From: Mesostigma viride
Taxonomy: Eukaryota; Streptophyta; Mesostigmatophyceae; Mesostigmatales; Mesostigmataceae
DNA: 64,000 bases
Direction of reading: 5' to 3'
Assembly: GCA_009746045.1 (NCBI GenBank)
Contig: RPFO01000231.1
Coordinates: forward strand, 980,388 to 1,044,387
The notes beneath the pieces were generated by a model. It searched no databases. It was not told the origin of the DNA and worked only from the letters and a program-made list of their open reading frames with translations. Positions within the stretch are counted from its first letter, which is position 1. Each line of letters opens with the position of its first letter. This document shows, one piece after another, positions 43,237-55,462 of the stretch. The translations under genes and the position numbers were made by a program.

Positions 43237-43660
43237 AATTAATCTAATCTAAAAAACCCTAACTACTCTACTTATAGCAAAGCACCCCTTCCTCTTGGGG
43301 GGAGGGGGCTTGCCCACAGGGGCTGGCGTGTGAGCCTCCAGGGACAGATCGTCTTCCACCGGCTCTTCTTGTTCTGCACAGCAGTCCAAGCAAGAGATAG
43401 GGAGTGAATGCGGTGTTCAAACTTAGCTGGGACAACTAGGTCGGCCAGCAACAGCTGTGGGTAGTTCATGGAAGGTTTACCCAGCTTTCTAGGAATGTCC
43501 TTGGGGCCAGGCCAGGTCAGTATATGCCGCCCTGGTTGGCCAAGCCGCTGGGGGCCGGCCAGACCAAGGGCGGTGTCTTCCCGACTGGTGCGAGCAAGAT
43601 GTCCTACGAATGCTATCCTACGCTGCCTAATCTCGTCCGAAATGCGAGGCTTACCCTGTT
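43237..43660 (-). mobile_element. LINE-D ORF2 C-terminal fragment
   Basis: Minus strand: partial 3' UTR (43240-43270) and codons for DEIRQRRIAFVGHLARTS, LGQPGRHILTWPGPKDIP and FEHRIHSLSLAWTAVQ. Its own hairpin is lost; the LINE-A tail abuts its 3' UTR. Confidence 0.75.
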
Positions 43661-43662
43661 GT

Positions 43663-43738
43663 GCATATACAGGGATTAAAAGCACTCCGGTGCTCCGTGA
43701 CTCCCCAACAGGAGCACGTGTTTATTAATTAATTAATG
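43663..43738 (+). mobile_element. Family E 3' stub
   Basis: ACAGGGATTAAAAGCACTCC, then GGTGCTCCGTGACTCCCCAA and a TTAA tail: the family E end, which carries the LINE-A hairpin. Confidence 0.65.
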
Positions 43739-43803
43739 TAAATTCTCCGAGACAACAATAATATAATGAAATAATAAAGTTAAGTCACTTACTTTATTAA
43801 ATT

Positions 43804-43833
43804 ATCTTTTTACCTATCAATAGGTAAAAAGAT
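43804..43833. repeat. Perfect 14-bp-arm AT-rich hairpin
   Basis: ATCTTTTTACCTAT, loop CA, ATAGGTAAAAAGAT. No neighbouring gene, so it is not called a terminator. Confidence 0.7.
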
Positions 43834-44040
43834 ATTTTTTTCACACCACATATTTCTAATTGGCATTGTACGGAGTGAGGCATTGTATATTAATTACAGA
43901 ATGATCGTAAATTACGGACGTGAGATCGGCCGGCATGCAACATAAGGAAAACCACGAAAAGAAGAAGAACCCGGCCTAACGAAAATAATAGTATTCTGAC
44001 ACGGACATGCTTGGATTAATTAATTAATTTAACAGACACG

Positions 44041-44783
44041 AGTTAGGTGAAATAGTGCCGGAACCTTTTTGCCGTTGGGGCAAATCGGTCCGGAACACTA
44101 TTTTGCCCGGATGCACCACTTCCGAGCACCCAAGTTCATTCGGCCGAATTAACTTGGGTGCTCGGAAGTGGTGAATCCGGGCAAAATAGTGTTCCGGACC
44201 GATTTGCCCCAACGGCAAAAAGGTTCCGGCACTATTTCACCTAACTAAAACCTGGCCCCGTGGAGGGGGAGTCGAATAGACCTGGAGACAACCGCCTACT
44301 AGGCTAGTGCACGCAAATGATATTGCGCCGGAACTGTCTCTGGCAGGTTTCGAACCCCTGACCTCCAAGGTGCACAGGTCTTAGTTAGGTGAAATAGTGC
44401 CGGAACCTTTTTGCCGTTGGGGCAAATCGGTCCGGAACACTAGACCTGTGCACCTTGGAGGTCAGGGGTTCGAAACCTGCCAGAGACAGTTCCGGCGCAA
44501 TATCATTTGCGTGCACTAGCCTAGGCGGTTGTCTCCAGGTCTATTCGACTCCCCCTCCACGGGGCCAGGTTTTAGTTAGGTGAAATAGTGCCGGAACCTT
44601 TTTGCCGTTGGGGCAAATCGGTCCGGAACACTATTTTGCCCGGATTCACCACTTTCGAGCACCCAAGTTCATTCGGCCGAATTAACTTGTGTGCTCGGAA
44701 TTAAGTGGTGAATCCGGGCAAAATAGTGTTCCGGACCGATTTGCCCCAACGGCAAAAAGGTTCCGGCACTATTTCACCTAACT
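44041..44783. mobile_element. PQ: 743-bp giant foldback element
   Basis: Layout: P (44041-44246), arm Q (44247-44380), half-P centre (44381-44442), arm Q reversed (44442-44575), P (44576-44783). Each P is itself a near-perfect palindrome starting AGTTAGGTGAAATAGTGCCG and ending in its complement. The whole unit equals its own reverse complement apart from a ~61-bp centre. Five-base duplication ACACG on both sides (44036-44040, 44784-44788) inside the LINE-C tail. Arm Q holds GGTCAGGGGTTCGAAACC, reminiscent of a tRNA T-arm. No coding sequence. Confidence 0.85.
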
Positions 44784-45110
44784 ACACGTGACTGCGTCAC
44801 GTGAGCATAAGTCCTCAGACTGGGAGGGGAACATGGGATGGAATGGATTAATTAATTAATTAATTAGACTCGTGCTCCCGTTGGGGAGTCGATCACGGAG
44901 CATTAACCCCGATGGATGGATGGGTGTGTGCAAACAGTCCTACTACCGGTCTAAGCTATCTACATCAGCTAGACCTCATCTATCTAACAGCAACTAACTA
45001 CAACATCTATCTATGCAGCATCACGTGGCCCTAGGGGAGTTGTCTGGCGTGCCTCCCGTGGGTTTGCACACGCGGGCGCTTCCCCACCAGGGGGGCTCGT
45101 TGTCCTCTAT

Positions 45111-45429
45111 TAATTAATTAATTAAACTCGTGCTCCCGTTGGGGAGTCACGGAGCACCGAAGTGCTTTTAATCCCTGTGTGTGCACTACAGGAGAAAGGG
45201 CAGAGACCCCCAGTCTCCTTCATGCCAAAGGCATGCCACAGCTGCAATCGGGCGCGGCTAGCTAAAAGGACAGGCTAACGATCCGGCAAACTGTGGGTGC
45301 AATAAGACCCATGTGAGCATATCATAGCAAGGAGCGTGGGCAAGTAATCTGAACATAGCCAGGGCGTAGCATGGCTGTACTAGAACTAGGCTAAGGCTAT
45401 GGCTGGTTGTGTACCGTGCGTTGGCGGCA
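45111..45429 (-). mobile_element. Family E element (SINE-like) inside LINE-A
   Basis: 319 bp bounded by CGTTGTCCTCTAT (45098-45110 and 45430-45442). TTAA tail and the LINE-A hairpin (ACTCGTGCTCCCGTTGGGGA) at the 3' end; the body is unrelated to LINE-A and non-coding. A second body copy is at 32038-32190 and a stub at 43663. The pattern is that of a SINE using the LINE-A end. Confidence 0.75.
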
Positions 45430-45734
45430 CGTTGTCCTCTATGACCTGGGCCCACTTGGCCTTGTCCATCATCTTCTTCCAAATCACGGAGAGGCCTAGG
45501 CCCCCCGGCCATATATGTCCTCTACTAGCTGTTCTTTGAAGGTGCGGGCCTTGCGGCGTCTAACATCAGGGGGCCCAGCCCACGTCAGGAGGTGCCGGCC
45601 AGGCTGAGCTGGTCGCAGTCCTGCGGGGGGGCCACGTGAGGTGTCTACCTGGTTGGTGCGAGCTACTAGGTGCCCTACTAGCCGTGCACAGGCGCCGCTG
45701 CTTAATGGTGTTGGTGATATATGGCATGCCCTGG

Positions 45735-46185
45735 AGTTAGCCTCTAGTCGTGGACATAGGCCTGCTAAGTACCCGATATAGCGCAATGTGCTATCTGGGG
45801 TTTCGCACATGTAGGCTCGGTCAGAAGTCCCGGCTATATGTGATTCGGCAGGCTAGACTATTCGATAGCCGAGTCCTGGTGACGGACGCCAGTACCCAAG
45901 TGGGATTGGCGGTACGGCGTCGCCAGTACCCACTCGGGACTGGCATTGAGGTGTCGGATGTTGGACGAGGGTCCTGAGAGTCTAGCAGTGGCGTCGCACC
46001 ACTCAGGCTGCACCACAGAGCCCAACGGCCACTGTCGGCTGCTCCAGACGTGGCAGCCGGGCAGGGCGTTGCTTGTCGAGAATGCTAAATGCCCTTGTGC
46101 ACGTTGTGTGCGGGGCTTGTGATTTATTGTAATAAACACATGCGTCAGGCCATTGAGCATTGAGAGGTCCATTCGGTTATTAACT
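45735..46185. mobile_element. 451-bp insertion with CCTGG target duplication
   Basis: Bounded by CCTGG (45730-45734, 46186-46190) with short inverted ends AGTTAGCC / ATTAACT. It contains AATAAA near 46131. Five-base duplication suits a solo LTR, but the ends are not TG/CA; it shares AGTTA..TAACT ends and duplication length with PQ. Confidence 0.65.
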
Positions 46186-46189
46186 CCTG

Positions 46190-47442
46190 GTACAGGTCCT
46201 CATTGCGGACATGAGCAGCATATCCTATACTCTGAAAATGGAACGCAGCATGTTGGTGACCGCGCCGTCCAGCTTGCGGGCCAGGTCGGCGGTGAGGGTC
46301 CACGTCTCGGCCCCATACGTGAGAACAGGAAGGACGAGGACCTTGAACAGGTCCTGTTTCTCGATCTTGCCCTGGGGCTTGCGCCACAGGGCCCGATACT
46401 GGCGTAAAGCGTGCCAGGCGAGGGAGATGCGATGGTCCACATCAACCTCGCAGCTGGGGAGCAGGCTGCCCAGCAGCTAATTGACGCGGTCCCGATACAG
46501 GACTCGAGAGCCGTCGAGGAGATAGAGGGGTGGCGGTGAGTGGGTGAGCCCAACCGCCAGGGCCTCTGTCTTCTTGCTGACCTCAAGCCCCACTGCATGC
46601 ACGGGCCTCGATAGCCAGGCAGTCAAGCCATGTCTGCACGTGCCCAGTGGACATCCTCGAAGAGGGTGGTGTCGTCTGCGTAGATGATGTCTGCCAGCCG
46701 GATCTCCGTGTCCGCTCCGCCATGCCAGAATTTGTTAGCAACCTGCACCCCTGGTTCCCTACGCACGATGCGGGCAAATCGCTTGCGCACCTGAATCATT
46801 ACGTATTCGACCACAATAATGAACAGGTAGGGCGACAGCACGCAGCCCTGCCACACACCCTTCTGTAAAGGGCATGGTGGCGTGGTCCCGTAAGAAGCGC
46901 GCACCGAAGTGGTGGACCCTTCATACAGGTTCCGGATGACAGCAATAAGGGGGCGGGGGATCCGGAACAGCTCGAGGATGTCCCAAAGCGCAGGCCAGAA
47001 AACCGAATCGAAGGCTTTGATGAAGTCCACCAGCACAAGGTGCAAAGGGGACTCACCTGAGGCTGAAGGCGTTGCAGTAACTTCCTCCACCAGTCGGCGA
47101 GTAGCGAAGAGCGCCTGTACTGTGTTCCGACCTGAACGGAAGCCGTGCATGCTGAGTCTCGATGAGGTGACCGTCCAGGGCCTTGCGCAGGCGGTTCAGG
47201 ATGAGCCGCATAAGAAGCTTGAGGGGGGCACTTTGAATGCACACCCCTCTGTAGTTGCCGGGGTCGGCTGGCGACCCCTTGCTCTTGTACAGCATCGTGC
47301 GAAAACTGTGTTGCCAGGCCGCTGGAGGTGGTTGCGACGACAGCAGAAGGCGGTTGCAGATGTCCCGGAAGAGCAGCATAACACCGGTGTCCTCGAATTC
47401 GGCTGCAAGTTTCACAACTGCGGCAGGAATCTCGTCGGAGCC
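46190..47442 (-). pseudogene. LINE-A ORF2 reverse-transcriptase fragment
   Basis: Reads KLAAEFEDTGVMLLFRDIC, LYKSKGSPADPGNYRGVCIQ, HGFRSGRNTVQALFATRRLV, LVDFIKAFDSVFWPALWD, WQGCVLSPYLFIIVVEYVMI and IIYADDTTLFED in order, then the thumb region. Compared with 4121-7291 it has several single-base and short insertions (for example near 46475, 46590, 46650 and 47140) that shift frame. Confidence 0.85.
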
Positions 47443-47688
47443 GGATGGAATGGATGGTGTAGGCTATCTAGGTCCTAGCTACAGGGTTGTGGGCCGACCG
47501 CGGCCCGAATCGCTATGAATGCCATACGCGGTCACACGCGGAGCCCCCACAGACTTGGGGGTGGTCTCCTTCATCACTACTTGCCATCTATCCTTGCGTA
47601 CCATCTGCCTCCATATTACAGACAAACCAGGAGGCTGCCCGGGTGTGAGCCCGTCACGTCTAGTGTAGCACATGTCCATGCCGAGTCT

Positions 47689-47848
47689 TGATGAGTAGGG
47701 TAGTTAGGATTTTTCTAGACTAGATACATTAGCGTTAGGATAGTCCGATTACGCGGCTCTCTCCACTCCACCACCCATCGATTGGAATATGTGCTACATG
47801 ATCTCCCAACGGAGGCATGTTATAATTTAATTTAATTTAATTTTTTTA
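47689..47848 (+). mobile_element. LINE-D 3' stub inside LINE-C
   Basis: 160 bp of LINE-D 3' UTR, hairpin GATCTCCCAACGGAGGCATG and (TTTAA)n. Target duplication ATGCCGAGTCT/ATGCCAAGTCT (47678-47688, 47849-47859). Confidence 0.85.
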
Positions 47849-48593
47849 ATGCCAAGTCTATCACGAAAAGTCCACGGGTGGCGGCCCTGCCGCGCGCGGC
47901 CTGGCTGGTGCACGCCAGGTGAGGGCATATTGCCCAGGCTGGGCGGGCTTAGTGATGTGTCTACCTGATCTGTGCGGGCCAGGTGCCCGGCTAGGCCCAG
48001 GCGCCTGTGCCTAATAGTGTGGGAAACATACAGTAGGGCAAATCAGCGTACAAATCCTCATTACTAATGTGCAAACCAAAGGGGATGTTAAGGGCCTTGC
48101 GCAGCATCTTGGTGACGTTGCCGACGAGTCGTTGCTCCAGCTCCTGCGTCAGTGTCCAGGTCTCGGTGCCGTAGGTCAGGATCGTCAGAATGACGATCTT
48201 GAAGAGGTCACGCTTGGCGATCCCCGGGGGTAGGGCGGGGTTGCTCCACCAGCGGCGGTGGTCATGGATCGAGTTGCGCCCACGCCATGCCAATCCGTGT
48301 CGTCAGGTCGTCCTCGCAGCCGGGAAGCCAACTGCCGAGCAGCTTGAAGCGGCTTGAAGTAGGGTAGTTGACCTCGGTGTCGTCTTTAAGAGGCAGAGTG
48401 TGGGTGGGGGGCCTGCCATGCCGAGGGCCAGGGCCTCTGTTTTGGGGCTGATTTCTAGACCAACCGCCCGAGCCTCGAGCGCCAGGCAGTCCAGCCAAAG
48501 TTGGGCAGACTCCGGCTTCTCGATGAGCGTGCAAGGATCATGCCAGGCATTGTATATTACGAGGTGCCCAAAAAATTGCGGCAGGACCATCAT

Positions 48594-49303
48594 GACATGA
48601 CTAGTGTCATATCAAATAGACAGCAGTATAGTGGTTGTCTCTTTGATATAGTCCCAGACTTCTTGCATGTGATTCTCCGCGCCTCGTTTCATTAACTGGT
48701 TCCAGTACGAAGGGGCAGACTTTCCCCGGCCAAGATAATTGAATGGTTTGTTATATACAACACGTCACGAGGGTGACCCGTGGGCGAGGCCGAAATACTT
48801 TTGTCGTACATGGCCAATGCTCATTAGTGAACTATCCTGCCTTCCCATGTCCATGATACAAGATAACCAGGTGAAGCAGTCTACATGCTTTAAGGATACA
48901 AGATAGTGTCCACCAGTGAAGCCATCATGGCCACCCACCTATCTTTCGGTATGTTGCGTGTCCATGTGCTGGTCACCCCGTCTTTCCAAGTACTGGAGGT
49001 CTGTGTTTACCACCTATCATTAGCCCCAATCTAGATATCAATCTTTAGTCGTCTCATCTTCACACAATCAATGAGACAACTGGCGCAGGCTAGTCAATTG
49101 ATGCCTGCGACCCCATACTGGACTCATAGTTGACAACCCAGCCCCCTTAAATACAGGTGTAAAACGGCGTAAGTCCATTGCGCCGTATATACAAAGAACG
49201 GGCTCGTAATGGCAACCTTTCTCAGTCAGCTACATGTCGATCCATAGTTGCCACCCGGCCTAAATACATGGCAACAATTATTGTTTTAATTCAGGCAACA
49301 AAT
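48594..49303. other. Intergenic DNA downstream of POP5
   Basis: No gene recognised. A partial relative of repeat Z lies near 49070-49100 (GAGACAACTGGCGCAGGC). Confidence 0.45.
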
Positions 49304-51715
<2,412 letters not shown>

Positions 51716-51776
51716 TTTTTAAAACTTTTCCTGCTGTATATTTCTAGATCAATTATACCTCACTTTCGAACATTAA

Positions 51777-51836
51777 TTAATTAATAAGCACGTGACTGCG
51801 TCACGCGGGTGCTATTACAGAGTAAAGGAACGCTTA
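51777..51836 (-). mobile_element. Family F 3' stub upstream of POP5
   Basis: TTAATTAATAAGCACGTGAC plus hairpin and about 35 bp of F 3' UTR (compare 15790-15858). Possible imperfect duplication TTCGAACAT / TTCGAAGAT on the two sides (51766-51774; 51837-51845). It sits about 60 bp upstream of the POP5 start codon, in its promoter or 5' UTR. Confidence 0.65.
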
Positions 51837-51845
51837 CCTTCGAAG

Positions 51846-52593
51846 ATACCCAGGGATAACGTGCCCTCCCCTAACCCACCTCACGACTGACCCGGATCTC
51901 CATTACCAAACAGCCTAAACTATGATTGTATGTAAGGCTACTATATTTACGGCATATAAATTGTTAATTGATACCTTCTGGCTTCTTCATATTGAGTATC
52001 GACGAGCAACTAGATAGCAACACCATGGGCTGATGGGCAACATAATGGCCGACAAAATACCTACACGGGTATTCCTGCTTTATGTGTAACTCTCATAAAA
52101 ACACATTGAAGATACGCACGGGGTTTCATACACGGTGAAAAATACCGAAATGCTCCTTTAAAACATGCCCTGAACATGCAATTACTGAAGGTATACTGTA
52201 GTTACGATTTTAGCGAGGTTACTAGAAATTTTGTCTTCTGCTGACATCTTTCTGTTTGGGCGCCCTGCCGCAGACTGCCCACTAGCTACGGTAGTGCCCA
52301 CTGGGCACTGCCCAGTGCCCACTACAGTGTGGGCGGTTCCGCTTACGGCACTGTAGATAGCAGCTGATGGGAACATGCAGAAAACTGGTGCCCACTACAG
52401 TCATTCACGCTATAAGTTGGGTTGGCGTAAGTTGTGGTCGAATAGGGTTTTGGCATTCCAAGTTAAAAGTAGTTCAGAATAGTAATTTTGAGTATCCTTA
52501 TTTCAAATTAGTAGAATTTAGTAGAATCATTCACGCCTTAAGTTGGGTTCACGCCTTAAGTTGGTTTGACCCCTCAAAAACCTCGAAATTTAA
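51846..52593. other. Intergenic DNA, no gene recognised
   Basis: Contains a short near-palindrome of CCCACTGGGCACTGCCCAGT type at about 52290-52325 and TTCACGC(C)TTAAGTTGG repeated near 52405-52565. Confidence 0.45.
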
Positions 52594-52792
52594 GGGGACA
52601 TGACACCCGGGACTTTTTTGGCGCCAAAAAAGTCGCGCCGGTACCGACGGACCGTGAAATTGTGGTGCACAGTGCGCGCACCGTGCGGAGGTGGCCATGG
52701 CGACGTGCGTTCCGTTAAAATATGGCTAATCCGGCGGGCGACAGTCGAAAAAATTAAGCCGATGGTTAAAATTGATGTTCTGTTATGATGTT

Positions 52793-53263
52793 TCATAGCC
52801 AGATCTGCACTATTTGCAAATTCGCTGCCTTTGTTGGTACAGATTTGCACGGGGGTCTCATCCAACAATTTGGCCGCGATGAGTAATCTAGCATGCGTGC
52901 CTGCGACGGTAGAGCTCGATATTCGTGGGTTATATTGATGCAGCAAGAGCCGTTTAGTAACGGACACCATGAAAATAACCTAAGCGTCTTCGATCTGCGG
53001 CCATTTCCTGTCATGTCTAAAATGATTTCGTTCAGGCCTGCGCGATCCGCGGTTAATCCATCCATGGCTGGCTGGCTTTTCTTGCGCGCCTGGGTAGGAA
53101 ATAATGCCGGCCGTGGTACGTTAATTTGCCGCATGTCACCGCCCAGTCTGTTTGCGCTCTTAATGAACCTGGCATGAAACTTTTGGCGCCGTTTCTGGGT
53201 TCTTCTTGCTATTTGGCTCTCCACTTGTTGCAGTTGTGCTATCAGATTTTCCGCAGCTTTCAA
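52793..53263 (-). CDS. Hypothetical reading frame inside T2
   Basis: A 156-codon open stretch, lysine/arginine-rich at its start (QIARRTQKRRQKFHARFIKS). I do not recognise a family and no catalytic motif is visible. It could be part of a T2-family gene with introns, or chance. Confidence 0.25.
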   Translation of the reverse strand: MKAAENLIAQLQQVESQIARRTQKRRQKFHARFIKSANRLGGDMRQINVPRPALFPTQARKKSQPAMDGLTADRAGLNEIILDMTGNGRRSKTLRLFSWCPLLNGSCCINITHEYRALPSQARMLDYSSRPNCWMRPPCKSVPTKAANLQIVQIWL

Positions 53264-53559
53264 TGGTTTTCCTTACGCTGCGTATGCCATGCTTCCTAAA
53301 GCTACCCAGAATTGATCGGGCAGTTTTCTGGCTTTGCTACGCTTCCTGTATGGAGGTTTTCACACGGTAGACATTCTATATTGCGTAGTCAAGGACCCTA
53401 GCTGCCTGGGAGCGGCATCACCGTTGCAAGGAGCTGGCGAGCTCATAAACGCCTGTCATGGCTCTTCAGCCTGCTGGAAAACAAGGTTGTTGTATGGAAG
53501 GTGAGAATATGTGAGTTACTTATCACATCCCCACCTGTTTAGCCTCCATTAAACATGGC

Positions 53560-53871
53560 TTGTACTTCCTAGATGACAGGGATCAGGTCGTTATGACTAT
53601 GAAGGATGCACCTTTTATCCATAAGCGTCATGACATGGTGTTGGCTATGAGTGATTCCCGCAAGCGGTCATACCTGCTCATAATGGTTAAAGAGTTGGTG
53701 GTTGTTTTCTTCAAGCATCTAGCATTTGTTTTTCGTGGTTCTGCCCCATTTGCAGGGGGCAAGCTTAGGAATGTGCTCATGGTCTCGCCTCATGTCATGG
53801 TGCACCAAGCATGCAGGCTGGCAGCTATAACAAGATGTAATATGGGCAAACTAGGTCAGAATGACCTGTAA
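53560..53871 (+). CDS. Hypothetical reading frame inside T2
   Basis: A 103-codon stretch with a hydrophobic centre (YLLIMVKELVVVFFKHLAFV). No family recognised; possibly a non-coding open stretch in AT-richer DNA. Confidence 0.2.
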   Translation: MYFLDDRDQVVMTMKDAPFIHKRHDMVLAMSDSRKRSYLLIMVKELVVVFFKHLAFVFRGSAPFAGGKLRNVLMVSPHVMVHQACRLAAITRCNMGKLGQNDL

Positions 53872-54002
53872 TTTGGTGGCAAGCTTCGTGATACATTAAT
53901 TTAATTAATTGCAATTGTTTTGGCCCAGTTTGTGGTGGGCAAAGGTGTCTTTGGAGTGTTGTTTGTGCTCAAAACTGCTTTTACATGTCATTTTTTTTCC
54001 AC

Positions 54003-54040
54003 ATTGAATTGAATTGAATTGTAACATAACTCCGTTGGGA
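54003..54040 (-). mobile_element. G-type hairpin stub in T2
   Basis: TTGAATTGAATTGAATTGTA then ACATAACTCCGTTGGGA: only a (TTGAA)n tail and part of the 3' hairpin. Confidence 0.6.
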
Positions 54041-54175
54041 TTTTTCCACATTACCATATTTTAATGTGAGTAAACGTGGTCAGAATGAGCTGAAACTTTG
54101 GGGCTGTATGATTGCAACCCTTGGCCAGTATTGAATATTTGACCCCATGGCATGTGTCTATGATTTGATATATAT

Positions 54176-54234
54176 TAAAAATATAATTACTTACAGCAGA
54201 GTGAAATCACTCAAACCAAAGCAAACTTTATCTG
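54176..54234 (-). mobile_element. 59-bp LINE-R stub
   Basis: Identical over more than 50 bp to the 3' end of LINE-R (ATTACTTACAGCAGAGTGAA). Flanked by a 16-bp duplication ATGATTTGATATATAT (54160-54175, 54235-54250). Confidence 0.9.
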
Positions 54235-54765
54235 ATGATTTGATATATATATTTTTAGGCACCAAAAAATACGTGTTTTGGGCTAAACTATTTCAATGTG
54301 TCTAAACATGCTTATTCTGACCTGCAAACTAGCTGGAATTAATGGCAAGGGTTGCAATTAGATGGGAATATATGATTTGGCCACATTGGGTTTGCCCATC
54401 GTCCTAGGGAAAATCGGCCAAAAATAGCGTCTTTTTCTATTTTTAGCACATAACGGTCACATTAATTAATTAATTAATTAATTAGACTCGTGCTCCCGTT
54501 GGGGAGTCACGGAGCATTAACCCCGATGGATGGATGGGTGGGTGCATACAATCCTACCGGTCTAAGCTATCTACATCAGCTACCGACTACATCTAACAGC
54601 ATTACTACCTACAGCATCTATCTATACAGCACTGGCGTGCCTCCCACGGGTTTGCACACGCGGGCGCTTCCCCACAGGGGGGGGCTCGTTGTCCTCTATG
54701 ACCTGGGCCCACTTGGCCTTGTCCATCATCTTCTTCCAAATCACGGAGAGGCCTAGGCCCCCCAT

Positions 54766-55451
54766 TAATGAATTAATTAATTAATAGACACGTGACTGCG
54801 TCACGTGAGCATAAGTCCTCAGTGGGAGGGGAACATGGGATGGAATGGATGGTATAAGCTATCTAGGTCCTAGTTACAGGGGTGTGGGCACCGCGGCCCG
54901 AATCGCTATGAATGCCATACTTGGTCACACGCGGAGCCCCCACAGGCTTGGGGGTGGTCTCCTTCATCACTACTTGCCATCTATCTAGCTTGCGCACCAT
55001 CTGCCTCCATATTACAGACAAACCAGGAGGCTGCCCGGGTGTGAGCCCGTCACGTCTAGTGTAGCACATGTCCATGCCGAGTCTATCACGAAAAGTCCAC
55101 GGGTGGCGGCCCTGCCGCGCGCGGCCGGGGGCACGCCAGGTGAGGACATATCGCCCAGGCTGGGCGGGCTTGGTGCCAGCTAGTCTATCTGATGTATCTA
55201 CCTGATCTGTGCGGGCCAGGTGCCCGGCTAGGCCCAGGCGCCTGTGCCTAATAATGTGGGAAACATAGGGCAAAGCAGCGTACAAATCCTCATTACTAAT
55301 GTGCAAACCAAAGGGGATGTTAAGGGCCTGGCGCAGCATCTTGGTGACGGCGCCGTCGAGTCGTTGCTCCAGCTCCTGCGTCAGTGGCCACGTCTCGGCG
55401 CCGTAGGTCAGGATCGTCAGAATGACGACCTTGAAGAGGTCACGCTTGACG
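54766..55451 (-). mobile_element. LINE-C, 5'-truncated, inside LINE-A
   Basis: TTAA tail, CACGTGACTGCGTCACGTG hairpin (54792-54810), 3' UTR and the C-terminal ORF2 part (about 55450-54863: LFKVVILTILTYGAETWPL, GHLARTDQVDTS, RRDGLTPGQPPGLSVIWRQM), open throughout. Target duplication AGGCCCCCCAT (54755-54765 and 55452-55462). Confidence 0.85.
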
Positions 55452-55462
55452 AGGCCCCCCAT

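Larger units (their letters stand above)
44849..47442 (-). mobile_element. LINE-A, 5'-truncated, inserted in LINE-C
   Basis: TTAA tail, hairpin (CTCCCGTTGGGGAG, 44876-44889), 3' UTR and ORF2 back to codons before motif A. Target duplication GGATGGAATGGAT (44836-44848 and 47443-47455). Interrupted by E (45111-45429) and a 451-bp element (45735-46185). Confidence 0.9.
44012..48593 (-). mobile_element. LINE-C host element of nest 3
   Basis: The minus-strand LINE-C begins with its TTAA tail (44012-44032) and AACAGACACG, continues at 44784 (CACGTGACTGCGTCACGTGA), and resumes at 47443 and 47849 with ORF2 codons to about 48593 (LDCLALEARAVGLEISPKTE near 48490; KRDLFKIVILTILTYGTETW near 48190). Interruptions: palindromic element PQ (44041-44783), LINE-A (44849-47442), LINE-D stub (47689-47848). 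It is 5'-truncated within the reverse transcriptase. Confidence 0.82.

Noticed and set aside
44341-44480. A functional tRNA gene in the Q arms
   Set aside because: Only the T-arm region resembles a tRNA; stems mismatch and no anticodon arm or A box was found.
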